This document shows positions 36,981 to 45,401 of a DNA stretch of 46,437 nucleotides, in pieces. Below the pieces are notes generated by a model, which saw only the letters and a list, made by a program, of their open reading frames with translations, was not told the DNA's origin and made no database searches. The stretch is from Maribacter sp. (lineage in GTDB: Bacteria; Bacteroidota; Bacteroidia; Flavobacteriales; Flavobacteriaceae), in assembly GCF_016744255.1 (NCBI RefSeq), contig NZ_JADGES010000013.1, positions 1-46,437 of the forward strand, given 5' to 3'. Positions within the stretch are counted from its first letter, which is position 1. Each line of letters opens with the position of its first letter. The translations under genes were made by a program, and so were the position numbers.

Positions 36981-37021
36981 ATGTATTGTTTCCGTCACGA
37001 GCATGATGCTCGCGCTAGCGG
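36981..37021 (-). repeat. Intergenic hairpin repeat, copy C
   Basis: Third copy: ATGTATTGTTTCCGT, then CACGAGCATGATGCTCGCG and CTAGCGG. The stem CGAGCAT/ATGCTCG is perfect around a single G. It lies 5 bases after the stop of the histidine kinase-like gene, on the transcript's 3' side. Confidence 0.8.
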
Positions 37022-37026
37022 TTTTT

Positions 37027-38079
37027 TTAGATATTGTTAGGCAAATTTTTGTTTAGCTTAATGTTGAAAATGTTTTTCGCAAAATCAATACCTCTGTAAG
37101 TTTCAATATCGTCACCGCAGATGATTTCAAATGCTCCTTTATTTAATTCAATCATTTGTTTTATTCTCCACATTCCTATACCGTCTCCATTTTTTCCTAG
37201 CTTTTTTGCAGAGCTTCCAGAAACCCCTTCAATAAAGATTCTTTCTCTTTCATTAATTGGTATGTATAGGCTTATCATTTCAATAGACATCGTTACAGTA
37301 TTATGATATTCTTCAAAATCAATGTTAATGTTAGTTTCGGGTTTTGAGTATTTTGCAGAATTTTCTAAAAGATGATATAAAGCAACTTGAATAGTTTCGT
37401 AGTCGATATATATTTTACCATAAAAGTCTGAAACTTGAACATATATACTCTTAGAAGTGAAATCACCAAAAAATGTGTGTAATATATTTAGGAGAACTAC
37501 TCTAAAGGGATATTTTATAAATTCTAAATTAGCATTGTCGTCTCTGTCAAGTTTTCTATAAATAGAAAATTCTGACTTCATATGAATATTATGTTTTGCT
37601 ATCCGCAAAAACATCATTGCAGCTTTGTGTTTATTAGTAATTAGTTCTTTTTCAATATATTCTTTTTGATTTCTCCAATTTGAAGAAAGAATGTCTTGTG
37701 GTATTAAATTATATATTTCTTGAATGTTATGTGCATTTATTGAAGTTAAATTATGAACTAAACGGTTGACTTTTTGTTGTTCTTCTTTTTTTACTTCACT
37801 AATAATTTGTTCTCTCGGAATTACTAAATCATAATAAGCATATGAAAGAGCTTCTAGTTTATTTTTAAAAAGTTTTGTTGTTTTTGTGTTACCACAACAT
37901 AAGAAAGTAACTCCTTTCTTGTTTTCAATTTTCCCTTGCCTTCTATTGTCGTTATATATAGGACATTTAGAAAATAATTTTCCTTTTGTATCACAATATT
38001 TATAGCAGTCTACACAATCATTTTCCAAATTATTTGAAATAATATTTTCTTTAGTATCGGTGATTCTAAAATGATTCAT
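37027..38079 (-). CDS. Soluble histidine kinase-like protein with cysteine-rich N-terminus
   Basis: A 350-residue protein without membrane segments. The N-terminus has a cysteine cluster (C22, C25, C29, C39, and C61-C62), suggesting metal or Fe-S binding. A helical dimerisation-like region carries RLVHNLTSINAHN with the candidate phosphoacceptor histidine 109. The C-terminal HATPase_c domain shows an N-box ALYHLLENSAKYSKP (asparagine 240) and a G-box GKNGDGIGMWRIKQMIELNK. It starts 2 bases after the receiver-domain gene, so the two form an operon. Signal sensed and output are unknown. Confidence 0.75.
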   Translation of the reverse strand: MNHFRITDTKENIISNNLENDCVDCYKYCDTKGKLFSKCPIYNDNRRQGKIENKKGVTFLCCGNTKTTKLFKNKLEALSYAYYDLVIPREQIISEVKKEEQQKVNRLVHNLTSINAHNIQEIYNLIPQDILSSNWRNQKEYIEKELITNKHKAAMMFLRIAKHNIHMKSEFSIYRKLDRDDNANLEFIKYPFRVVLLNILHTFFGDFTSKSIYVQVSDFYGKIYIDYETIQVALYHLLENSAKYSKPETNINIDFEEYHNTVTMSIEMISLYIPINERERIFIEGVSGSSAKKLGKNGDGIGMWRIKQMIELNKGAFEIICGDDIETYRGIDFAKNIFNIKLNKNLPNNI

Positions 38080-38081
38080 AA

Positions 38082-38675
38082 TTATAAATCATTTAATAAA
38101 TTTTCTATTAAATTACTAAACTGGAAAGGTTCTGCGTCTTTAGATAAGCACCCATCAACTTCTCTTAATGCATTATGAAATCTATCACCTTTAGTATCAG
38201 CTGAATATATTATGATTTTTTTGTCAGTATATTTTTTTTTCAGTGCAGATGCTAAACCAAGTCCTTCATCCTTAAATAATGTAGTGCCAACACCATTTAT
38301 ATCTACAAAAACGATATCAGCTTCTTTTACTTTTGGGTCATCAAGGTTAATAACATCTTTGATTGACTTTGTGCTTTTCCAGCCTTGTCTTTTTAATATT
38401 GAAACTATCTGAAAATCAGTGTGATTATCGTCAATAAATAATATTTTTGTAGTATCCTTAATTCTGTTTTTCTTTTTTTTAGCTTCTTCTTTTATATCAT
38501 CTTTTCTTTGAGTAGAATTAATATTATTAGTAATAGTTATTTTTTCTTTATTAGTCGAATTTACAGAGGCAGTTTTTTCTTTTCTCTTTTTCCTGTTAAT
38601 CAGGATATAAGTTAAAGCTATCCCAATAACGGTTGCTCCGACACCGCTAAATACCCACTCATAGTTTTCATTCAT
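38082..38675 (-). CDS. Membrane-tethered response-regulator receiver protein
   Basis: A 197-residue protein: one N-terminal membrane helix (WVFSGVGATVIGIALTYILI) followed by RKKRKEK, a charged linker of about 45 residues, then a receiver domain. Receiver signatures are in order: KILFIDDNHTD (acids 82-83), IVFVDINGVG with phosphoacceptor aspartate 125, IIYSAD (serine 158) and CLSKDAEPFQF (lysine 179). There is no DNA-binding or enzymatic output domain. Topology should place the receiver in the cytoplasm. Transcribed just ahead of the soluble kinase-like gene. Confidence 0.8.
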   Translation of the reverse strand: MNENYEWVFSGVGATVIGIALTYILINRKKRKEKTASVNSTNKEKITITNNINSTQRKDDIKEEAKKKKNRIKDTTKILFIDDNHTDFQIVSILKRQGWKSTKSIKDVINLDDPKVKEADIVFVDINGVGTTLFKDEGLGLASALKKKYTDKKIIIYSADTKGDRFHNALREVDGCLSKDAEPFQFSNLIENLLNDL

Positions 38676-38902
38676 TTATTTAAGTTTTCCCTTTTTTAAT
38701 TTGCCTTAACTTCTATATACAGAATAGCCCACTTCCCAAAACAATTTCAGGAACAGAATAGCTACAAAACGTTGCGTAATTTTCTAAGAACTTAAATATA
38801 CTATAAACCTCTAAAATTCTACAAGTCTTGTAAGAAAAAATGCGAGTACAATGTAATAATGAGGGGAAAACCTTCTTATGCAAAAAAGAATAGATTTTTC
38901 CG
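38676..38902. other. Divergent intergenic region
   Basis: About 230 bp between the receiver-protein gene (minus) and argS (plus). No gene is visible. It must hold the promoter of the two-gene signalling operon, but no good TAnnTTTG match was seen on the minus strand. Confidence 0.45.
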
Positions 38903-38925
38903 TAGTTTTGCACCCTTAAATAGGG
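38903..38925 (+). promoter_or_regulatory. argS promoter element and start-site hairpin
   Basis: TAGTTTTG (38903-38910) fits TAnnTTTG; no clear TTTG lies at -33. Two bases later stands CCCTTAAATAGGG (38913-38925), identical to the element at 402-414 ahead of rpsL. The leader to the argS start is only about 20 bases. Confidence 0.5.
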
Positions 38926-38932
38926 ATTACTA

Positions 38933-40720
38933 ATGAACATACAAGAAGTACTTACTTTAAAAGTAAAAGAGGCTATACAGGCAATATTTAATGCAGAACT
39001 GCCAAGCGTAGAGTTTCAGCCCACACGTAAAGACTTTAGCGGCGATATTACCGTGGTTGTTTTTCCTATGCTACGCGTGGTAAAAGGGAATCCTGTGCAA
39101 ATAGGTACGCAAATAGGAGAGTACTTAAAAAAGGAGGTGGCCGAGGTTACCGATTTTAATGTGGTAAAAGGCTTTTTAAATTTGGTAATTGCAGATGCTT
39201 TTTACCTAAATTTCTTTAATAGTATTAAAGAAGAAGCACATTTTGGCTATGCCAAAAAAGATAGTAAAGAAGCGGTAATGGTGGAGTATTCTTCGCCAAA
39301 TACCAACAAACCCTTACATTTAGGGCATATACGTAATAACTTATTAGGATATTCGGTGGCCGAGATTTTAAAGGCATCGGGTAAAAAAGTATACAAAACC
39401 CAAATTATAAACGACCGTGGTATTCATATTTGTAAGAGTATGTTGGCATGGCAACGTTTTGGGAATGGCGAAACACCAGAAAGTACGGGCCTAAAAGGCG
39501 ATAAGCTAGTTGGGAATTACTATGTTTCTTTCGATAAAGCATATAAGGCGGAGGTTGCAGAATTGGTAGCTAACGGTACGGCTAAAGAAGTAGCAGAAAA
39601 GGAAGCACCTCTTTTAGTTGCGGCACAAGAAATGTTACGTAAGTGGGAAGCTGGCGATGCGGAAGTGGTAAACTTATGGAAAACCATGAACCAATGGGTG
39701 TATACCGGTTTTGCCGTTACTTATAAAAACCTTGGTGTGGATTTTGACCAACTGTACTACGAGAGTAACACGTATTTGTTAGGGAAAGATGTGGTTGCAG
39801 ACGGACTTAAAAAAGGCGTATTCTTTAAAAAAGGAGATAGTAGCGTTTGGATAGATCTAACCGACGAAGGTTTAGACGAGAAAATTGTTTTACGTTCCGA
39901 TGGTACAGCGGTTTATATGACCCAAGATATTGGTACCGCCATACAGCGTGTAAAAGATTATGCCGATGTTAGTGGTATGGTCTACACGGTAGGGAATGAG
40001 CAAGATTACCATTTTAAAGTATTGTTCTTAATTCTTAAGAAATTAGGTTTTTCTTGGGCAGAAAATTTATTTCACCTAAGCTACGGAATGGTAGATTTAC
40101 CAAGTGGTAAAATGAAAAGTAGAGAAGGTACTGTTGTGGATGCCGATGATTTAATGGAAGATATGGCGCAGACGGCTGCAAAAATATCCGAAGAATTAGG
40201 AAAGTTAGAAGACTATAGCGCCGAAGAAAAAGACACTTTATACCGTATGATTGGTATGGGTGCTTTAAAATATTACATCTTAAAAGTAGACCCTAAAAAA
40301 CGAATTTTATTCAACCCAGAGGAGTCGGTAGATTTCCAAGGGAATACAGGACCTTTTATTCAGTATACCTATGCCCGAATACAATCTATCTTACGTAAAG
40401 CGGAAAGTACAGGTGTTGCTACGGACGAAACTATAGATGCTTCTTTTGAATTGCACGATAAAGAAAAGGAACTTTTAAAGCAGGTACAGATTTTTCCAGA
40501 TACCATTCAATTGGCAGCGGAGAATTATAGTCCGGCTGTAATTGCAAACTATACGTACGATTTGGTAAAGGAATTTAATTCTTTCTATCAGAATGTTTCT
40601 ATTTTAGGGGAACAAAACGAGCAGAAGAAAATCTTTAGAGTACAGCTTTCTAGTAAAGTGAGTCAGGTAATACAAGATGCTTTTAAATTATTAGGAGTAG
40701 AAGTGCCAGAACGTATGTAA
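38933..40720 (+). CDS. argS: Arginyl-tRNA synthetase
   Basis: Class I aminoacyl-tRNA synthetase charging tRNA-Arg; 595 residues, full length. An N-terminal tRNA-recognition (Add-1) domain is followed by the HIGH-type signature in EYSSPNTNKPLHLGHIRNN, the KMSKS-type region in KMKSREGTVVDADDL, and a C-terminal DALR anticodon-binding domain (ANYTYDLVKEFNSFYQNV). The start at MNIQEVLTLKVKEAIQAIFN follows the promoter closely. It appears to be monocistronic. Confidence 0.98.
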   Translation: MNIQEVLTLKVKEAIQAIFNAELPSVEFQPTRKDFSGDITVVVFPMLRVVKGNPVQIGTQIGEYLKKEVAEVTDFNVVKGFLNLVIADAFYLNFFNSIKEEAHFGYAKKDSKEAVMVEYSSPNTNKPLHLGHIRNNLLGYSVAEILKASGKKVYKTQIINDRGIHICKSMLAWQRFGNGETPESTGLKGDKLVGNYYVSFDKAYKAEVAELVANGTAKEVAEKEAPLLVAAQEMLRKWEAGDAEVVNLWKTMNQWVYTGFAVTYKNLGVDFDQLYYESNTYLLGKDVVADGLKKGVFFKKGDSSVWIDLTDEGLDEKIVLRSDGTAVYMTQDIGTAIQRVKDYADVSGMVYTVGNEQDYHFKVLFLILKKLGFSWAENLFHLSYGMVDLPSGKMKSREGTVVDADDLMEDMAQTAAKISEELGKLEDYSAEEKDTLYRMIGMGALKYYILKVDPKKRILFNPEESVDFQGNTGPFIQYTYARIQSILRKAESTGVATDETIDASFELHDKEKELLKQVQIFPDTIQLAAENYSPAVIANYTYDLVKEFNSFYQNVSILGEQNEQKKIFRVQLSSKVSQVIQDAFKLLGVEVPERM

Positions 40721-40749
40721 CCTCTCCTTTTTTTTAATTTAAAATCCGT

Positions 40750-40862
40750 CTATTCGAGTACTTCGACTTTAGGAGAAGTGTATCGAGAATAGGGTTTTAG
40801 ATTTAAAAAGATTTTCTCGATACATTTTGCCTCCGTTTTACGAAGACAAAACACTCGAAATG
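40750..40862. repeat. Intergenic inverted-repeat element
   Basis: Two hairpins in tandem. First: CTATTCGAGTACTTC (40750-40764) with GAAGTGTATCGAGAATAG (40775-40792), one arm having a 2-base bulge. Second: TTTTGCCTCCGT (40825-40836) with ACGAAGACAAAA (40840-40851), using G-U pairs. TTCTCGATACA next to the second hairpin is the reverse complement of part of the first, so the element is itself built from inverted copies. It lies just after argS. Confidence 0.6.
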
Positions 40863-40920
40863 CCGCTTTTTTAATCTATAATGGCTTAAAATTAATTTAC
40901 GAAAAGACCTAATAGGTAGT

Positions 40921-41721
40921 ATGATAGATGGAGCAGATATTTTTGCATTTACAGCTTTGGCTTGTATTTTTGGGTACCTGTTATACATTATCTACTATAC
41001 ATTAGATTTATTTTTTCTGAACCCGTTCAAGAGAATAGCGCCACTAACAAAGCAAGAGGAATACACTATCCAATCTAATCTGCCTTTTTACGTCCATTTA
41101 GACAAAGACAAAAAGAAACGTTTTAAAAAGCGCGTAGTGCGTTTTAGAGATCGTAAAAAAATAGTTTTCCATGCCGATGTGGTAGAAAAGGAAAAGATAA
41201 CACTGTTGCTAAGTGCAACGGCAGCAATGTTAACGCTAGGTATGGCAGATTTTCTTATTCTATCGGTAAAGAAGATACTAGTATATCCAAGCCAATATTA
41301 TTCTAAATTCACTAAAAAGGACCATTATGGCGAATATAATCCGTCTTTAAAAACCTTAATTTTTTCAGAGGAATATTTATTACACGGATTTAAAATTCCT
41401 AACGATAACATTAATTTGGCGGTGCACGAGTTTTCGCATGCTATTAGTTTTAACGTAGCCAATAAACTAAACCTTAGATCGTATAAATTTATGTTCGGAA
41501 TGCGGAAAATTAACACCTTGTTCCATAATGCTACCTTTATTGCCAAGGTAGATAGTACGGGTTATTTTAGGTCGTATGGAAAAAGTAATATCCATGAATT
41601 TTTTGCGGTTTCGGTAGAGAATTTTGTAGAAACGCCCGAAGAGTTTAAAAGGCAATTTCCAAAACTATATAACACTATAAGGCGTATGCTGAATTTTGGA
41701 TTTTATAGGATGAAAGCTTAA
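40921..41721 (+). CDS. M90/MtfA-like zinc peptidase, membrane-anchored
   Basis: A 266-residue protein with an N-terminal membrane helix (FTALACIFGYLLYIIYYTLD) and the MtfA signature LAVHEFSHAISF, an HExxH motif at residues 169-173. Downstream IHEFFAVSVENFVETPEEFK gives the expected glutamate ligand region and the family C-terminus around FPKLYNTIRRML. E. coli MtfA regulates the glucose PTS through Mlc; no such partner is visible here, so the substrate is open. Enough sequence before the zinc motif is unusual to doubt a strict MtfA role. Confidence 0.8.
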   Translation: MIDGADIFAFTALACIFGYLLYIIYYTLDLFFLNPFKRIAPLTKQEEYTIQSNLPFYVHLDKDKKKRFKKRVVRFRDRKKIVFHADVVEKEKITLLLSATAAMLTLGMADFLILSVKKILVYPSQYYSKFTKKDHYGEYNPSLKTLIFSEEYLLHGFKIPNDNINLAVHEFSHAISFNVANKLNLRSYKFMFGMRKINTLFHNATFIAKVDSTGYFRSYGKSNIHEFFAVSVENFVETPEEFKRQFPKLYNTIRRMLNFGFYRMKA

Positions 41722-41808
41722 GTAGCGGATTTAGGTATAAGGTAGGGGAAAGGAAAAACACTTCATTTTTTACTTATAAATTTTGGAGAATTAAATCTAC
41801 TGGTAGGA

Positions 41809-44364
41809 TTAAAATGTAACTCTAAAACTAAGGTTTGGTGTTACTCCTAGGGAAAGCCGCTGTATGGTTTCAATTTCATTATCGGTATTTATACGGTAAT
41901 AGGTATTTAAAATATTCTCTCTTCCCGATAAATTTAGAACAGATGCCCCAATGACAGCATTTATCTTAGGATTTAATTTAAAAGTATAGGTAGCAGAAGC
42001 ATCGGCACGCATATATTCGGATAATCTGCTGCTATTTGGTTCTTGGTAATTTATACGTGCTGGAAAAAAGTTAGTGTTTATGGCAGCATCTCCTTCTTGG
42101 GGTTTTGTAAAAGGTTTTCCGCTTCGGTAGGCGAGGCCTATTCCTAATTTTAGGTTTTTATGCGTAAGTGTTCCTGCTAGGGTAGCGGTATGGCGTATAT
42201 CTAAATTATTAGGAAAAATTTGTGGGACTAAAGAGCTAAACGTATAGTCGTTTTTATTGTATGCATAGCTGAACCATAAACTATAAAAAGCACTTTTTTG
42301 GTTTATTAAGAATTCTACTCCTTTTATGGTGTATTGCCCAATTTCGCCATTAAACTGATACGGGTTTTGAAAACCTTGGGTTGCGGTACTGATGCCTTTT
42401 ACTTTTTTATAAAACCCTTCTACACCAATATATAAATTGTGATGGTCGTAATTTAAACCTAAAGACCCTTGTTTGCTTTTGGTAATAGGAAGTTTATCGC
42501 CATCGGATAAAATCCATCTTCTTTTTTCTATTCCTAAAAAGTTCTGCTCTAAATCTATCACCTGGTTAGTGCTTTGACTTTTAAACTCGCCTTGCGCTTT
42601 TATCTTTACAAATTCTGTTAGCGCATAGCTGAGGTTTATTCTGGGTTCTAGAATGGTTTCGCTATAGGTATTTATATTTTCTATTAGATTGGTGCGCCCT
42701 CCAATAGTAGCAAAAAGTTTGGAGTTGGGAGAGGTATAACCAATTTCGGAAAATAGGGCATGGGTGCGTACTACGCCTTTAATATTACTGGTAAATGGTG
42801 GTTGGGTAATAAAGGTGTAGTTCGTAATACCAACCTCATTAAAATTATAACCGTTTAACCAATGAAAATTTTCGTTTGGGGTGTATTTTGTTGTTAGTTT
42901 AATAGCGGTTTCTAATACCTCATTTTCTTGGGTTAATATCTGTTTTGCTAGTAAATTATTGTTTTGGGCATTTAGTTTGTAACGCGTATAGTATACGTTT
43001 AAATTGGTAGTAAAGTATTTGTTCCAATCGCTTTGTAAAGAGCTGCCAAAAGAAAGGTTGGTTTGATCTAAACCGCTGTCGGAATACGGGTTTTGGTCTT
43101 GCGTTTCTAAAAAATCTAAAGTGTTACTTATATTAATAAAGCTAATTCTAAGTTTATGGTTCTCATTTATATTATAGAGTAGTTTTCCTGTGAAATCATA
43201 GAAATAGAAATTAGCATTGCGCTCAATATCTTGTGCATTATTATTTTGAAGAATTTTACTGTCTTGAAAAACTTTATCGAAAAAACGGTCGTAGGCGGGC
43301 GAATTAAAGAAATCTGTTACCGAACGCCGTGCCGAAAATTGAAAAGTTATTTTTTCGGTAATTGGTAATTGCCCATAAACATCGCCACTAATAAAATGGA
43401 TGCCTGCCCCACCAAAAAAAGACTCGGTCAAGGCATCTTTCGTTTTTATATTTAGGACACCACTAACACCATCACCATATTGTGCACTGGTACCGTTTTT
43501 TGTACTTGTAATACTTTTGGTTAAATACGGGTTAAAGGCTGATATTAAACCAAAAAAGTGACCAGATTGGTACATTTTTATGCCGTCCCAAAGGATGAGG
43601 TTTTGATCGTTGGTACCTCCTCTTATATTAATATCGGATACAGTTTCATCTATACTCTTTATCCCTGGTAACGTCTGAATGGTTTTAAGAATATCGGGTT
43701 CTATTTGTCCAGGAAGAATACCAAAATCGTCAGGATTAATAGTAATACTACCATTGACTTTTTTTTGTAATCCCGTGGTAAGAAATTGGTAAACAATAAC
43801 CTCTTTTAATTGTTGGTATTTTAAGGCAAGGGCTATTTTTTTAGATGGGTATTGTTGGGTAAGTGCACTCGCTTTTATAAACAGCGGTTTATAACCCAAG
43901 AACTTTATTTGTACCAATACATCTAAAGTAATATTCTCTAATGTAAAACGACCATTACTATCTGCTATTGTAGCTTTCGTGGTATTTATTGCTTGTATGG
44001 TTGCTCCCGCTAGAGGTTCGTTTTTGTAGTTGTCTAATATTTGTCCGTAAATAGTTGCGGAGTTTCTCTGGGAAATAGCATAATACCTATCACTAAGTTT
44101 TTTAATTTGCAATTGTGTCTGCGTTACAATGTGTGCTAATTGCTTATCTAAAGAATTGCTATTGGTAGGAGTTATTGTAAAGCCAGAAATAGCAGTATCT
44201 ATAAAAGAAAATTTTATAGTAAAGGTTTTTTCTAAAGCTTTTAAGTGCGTTTTTAAGAGAATAGGAGGTGTGTTCGTTTCCTGTGCATTTCCATTACTAG
44301 TAGAAAATAATAGAAATACGTAGAAAAGTAGAAAAGCTAATTGTTTATTCCGCGTTTTTAGCAT
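41809..44364 (-). CDS. TonB-dependent receptor with STN domain
   Basis: An 851-residue outer-membrane receptor. Order: signal peptide (MLKTRNKQLAFLLFYVFLLF...), STN signalling domain at about 33-95 (FTIKFSFIDTAISGFTITPT), a carboxypeptidase-regulatory-like beta-sandwich at about 105-180 (YGQILDNYKNEPLAGATIQA), plug (INIRGGTNDQNLILWDGIKM), and a long barrel ending LSFRVTF. The STN domain is the part that signals to FecR-type anti-sigma factors. Its start overlaps the FecR gene end by 20 bases. No SusD-like partner follows. Substrate unknown. Confidence 0.9.
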   Translation of the reverse strand: MLKTRNKQLAFLLFYVFLLFSTSNGNAQETNTPPILLKTHLKALEKTFTIKFSFIDTAISGFTITPTNSNSLDKQLAHIVTQTQLQIKKLSDRYYAISQRNSATIYGQILDNYKNEPLAGATIQAINTTKATIADSNGRFTLENITLDVLVQIKFLGYKPLFIKASALTQQYPSKKIALALKYQQLKEVIVYQFLTTGLQKKVNGSITINPDDFGILPGQIEPDILKTIQTLPGIKSIDETVSDINIRGGTNDQNLILWDGIKMYQSGHFFGLISAFNPYLTKSITSTKNGTSAQYGDGVSGVLNIKTKDALTESFFGGAGIHFISGDVYGQLPITEKITFQFSARRSVTDFFNSPAYDRFFDKVFQDSKILQNNNAQDIERNANFYFYDFTGKLLYNINENHKLRISFINISNTLDFLETQDQNPYSDSGLDQTNLSFGSSLQSDWNKYFTTNLNVYYTRYKLNAQNNNLLAKQILTQENEVLETAIKLTTKYTPNENFHWLNGYNFNEVGITNYTFITQPPFTSNIKGVVRTHALFSEIGYTSPNSKLFATIGGRTNLIENINTYSETILEPRINLSYALTEFVKIKAQGEFKSQSTNQVIDLEQNFLGIEKRRWILSDGDKLPITKSKQGSLGLNYDHHNLYIGVEGFYKKVKGISTATQGFQNPYQFNGEIGQYTIKGVEFLINQKSAFYSLWFSYAYNKNDYTFSSLVPQIFPNNLDIRHTATLAGTLTHKNLKLGIGLAYRSGKPFTKPQEGDAAINTNFFPARINYQEPNSSRLSEYMRADASATYTFKLNPKINAVIGASVLNLSGRENILNTYYRINTDNEIETIQRLSLGVTPNLSFRVTF

Positions 44365-45256
44365 AAAAAACCACTTTATTCCCCTTTCGTTTAAACTTTA
44401 TCTGCGTAGGAATGCTTATACTTTGCAACGCTAAATTAATGTCTGTATTGCTAAAAGTACCTGTGAATAATTGTTTTGTATTTATGTTTTTAGTTTCTAC
44501 AGTTATATTATGCTGTCTTTGGAGTTCATTTAAAACATATTGCAGAGGAATACTTTTAAAAGAACTCTCTTTATGTATCCAACTAGGTGTATTGGTATCT
44601 GGACCTGTAACAGAAACTTCTTTTCCGTTTATAGCAAGAAAAGAGGTGCCAGCAGGTAATTTTGTTTCTTTATTATTATAAGTAACACTTACCAAACCTT
44701 CAAAACAAGTAACTTCAAAGAAGTCCTTTCTATTTTCTACATTGAATTGGGTTCCTAGAACAGCAACAGTTCCTTGGTTTGTAGCAACGGTGAATCTTTT
44801 TCCTTTGGCAACCTTAAAATACGCTTCTCCTTGTAGTGCAATATTACGCTCTGTATCCCAGTTTTTTTTGCTGTAAGAAACGGACGACTCTGCATTTAGT
44901 ATGATCTGAGAAGCATCGGGTAAAACTACTTCTTTGTTTTCCGCATACTGTGTACTTATAGATTCGTCTAAGGTTCCTAAATAAAAATAGCTAGCAACCA
45001 TCAATACAGCTACAGCAGCAGCAAGTTGTAAAAATCGTTTATATGGTTGTAGTGTTACAACCTTAGGTTGCTCTGTATTGCGTCTATTTTTGTTTTCTTC
45101 CCAAGCGGAATCCATATTATACAAAGGAGCTTCTAAAGTAGAAGAGGCATCTTTAATTTTTTGATACGAAGCATATTCCTCAGTCTGCTTAAAAGCAGCG
45201 AGTTCTTCCTCGGTCAATTCATTATTGAGCCATTTTGCTAAGTAATTTTCTTGCAT
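44345..45256 (-). CDS. FecR-family anti-sigma factor
   Basis: A 303-residue inner-membrane regulator. The cytoplasmic N-terminus (LAKWLNNELTEEELAAF) is followed by a membrane helix near residues 72-91 (FLQLAAAVAVLMVASYFYLG), the FecR domain (EVVLPDASQIILNAESSVSY, LQGEAYFKVAKGKRFTVATN) and a C-terminal DUF4974-like part (PLQYVLNELQRQHNITVETK). In the known pathway it relays receptor occupancy to an ECF sigma factor. No sigma factor gene is adjacent: the gene on its other side is divergent. The sigma factor is presumably encoded elsewhere. Confidence 0.9.
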   Translation of the reverse strand: MQENYLAKWLNNELTEEELAAFKQTEEYASYQKIKDASSTLEAPLYNMDSAWEENKNRRNTEQPKVVTLQPYKRFLQLAAAVAVLMVASYFYLGTLDESISTQYAENKEVVLPDASQIILNAESSVSYSKKNWDTERNIALQGEAYFKVAKGKRFTVATNQGTVAVLGTQFNVENRKDFFEVTCFEGLVSVTYNNKETKLPAGTSFLAINGKEVSVTGPDTNTPSWIHKESSFKSIPLQYVLNELQRQHNITVETKNINTKQLFTGTFSNTDINLALQSISIPTQIKFKRKGNKVVFYAKNAE

Positions 45257-45368
45257 TTTTTCTAGCTTTATATTTTTATAACAACAGTTACTGTAAATAC
45301 CCTACTTTTATGTTACGATTAATTTATTACAGAAGAAATATGGGGTATCTAAAATTACCTTATTTTTT

Positions 45369-45376
45369 TAAATTTG
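45369..45376 (+). promoter_or_regulatory. TAnnTTTG element for the divergent secreted-protein gene
   Basis: TAAATTTG matches the -7 consensus 25 bases before the proposed TTG start. No -33 TTTG is obvious. The FecR gene's own promoter must lie in the same 145-bp gap on the other strand. Confidence 0.4.
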
Positions 45377-45401
45377 ATACGTATTGTTTAAATAGTTTTT
45401 G

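Noticed and set aside
36948-37004. Upstream start for the lipoprotein gene at 36321-36947
   Set aside because: The extra 19 residues hide the lipoprotein signal peptide and overlap repeat copy C.
25199-38700. A prophage, insertion sequence or CRISPR locus in the accessory block
   Set aside because: No transposase, integrase, phage structural gene or regularly spaced repeat array was seen; the three hairpin repeats are about 700-770 bp apart with genes between them.
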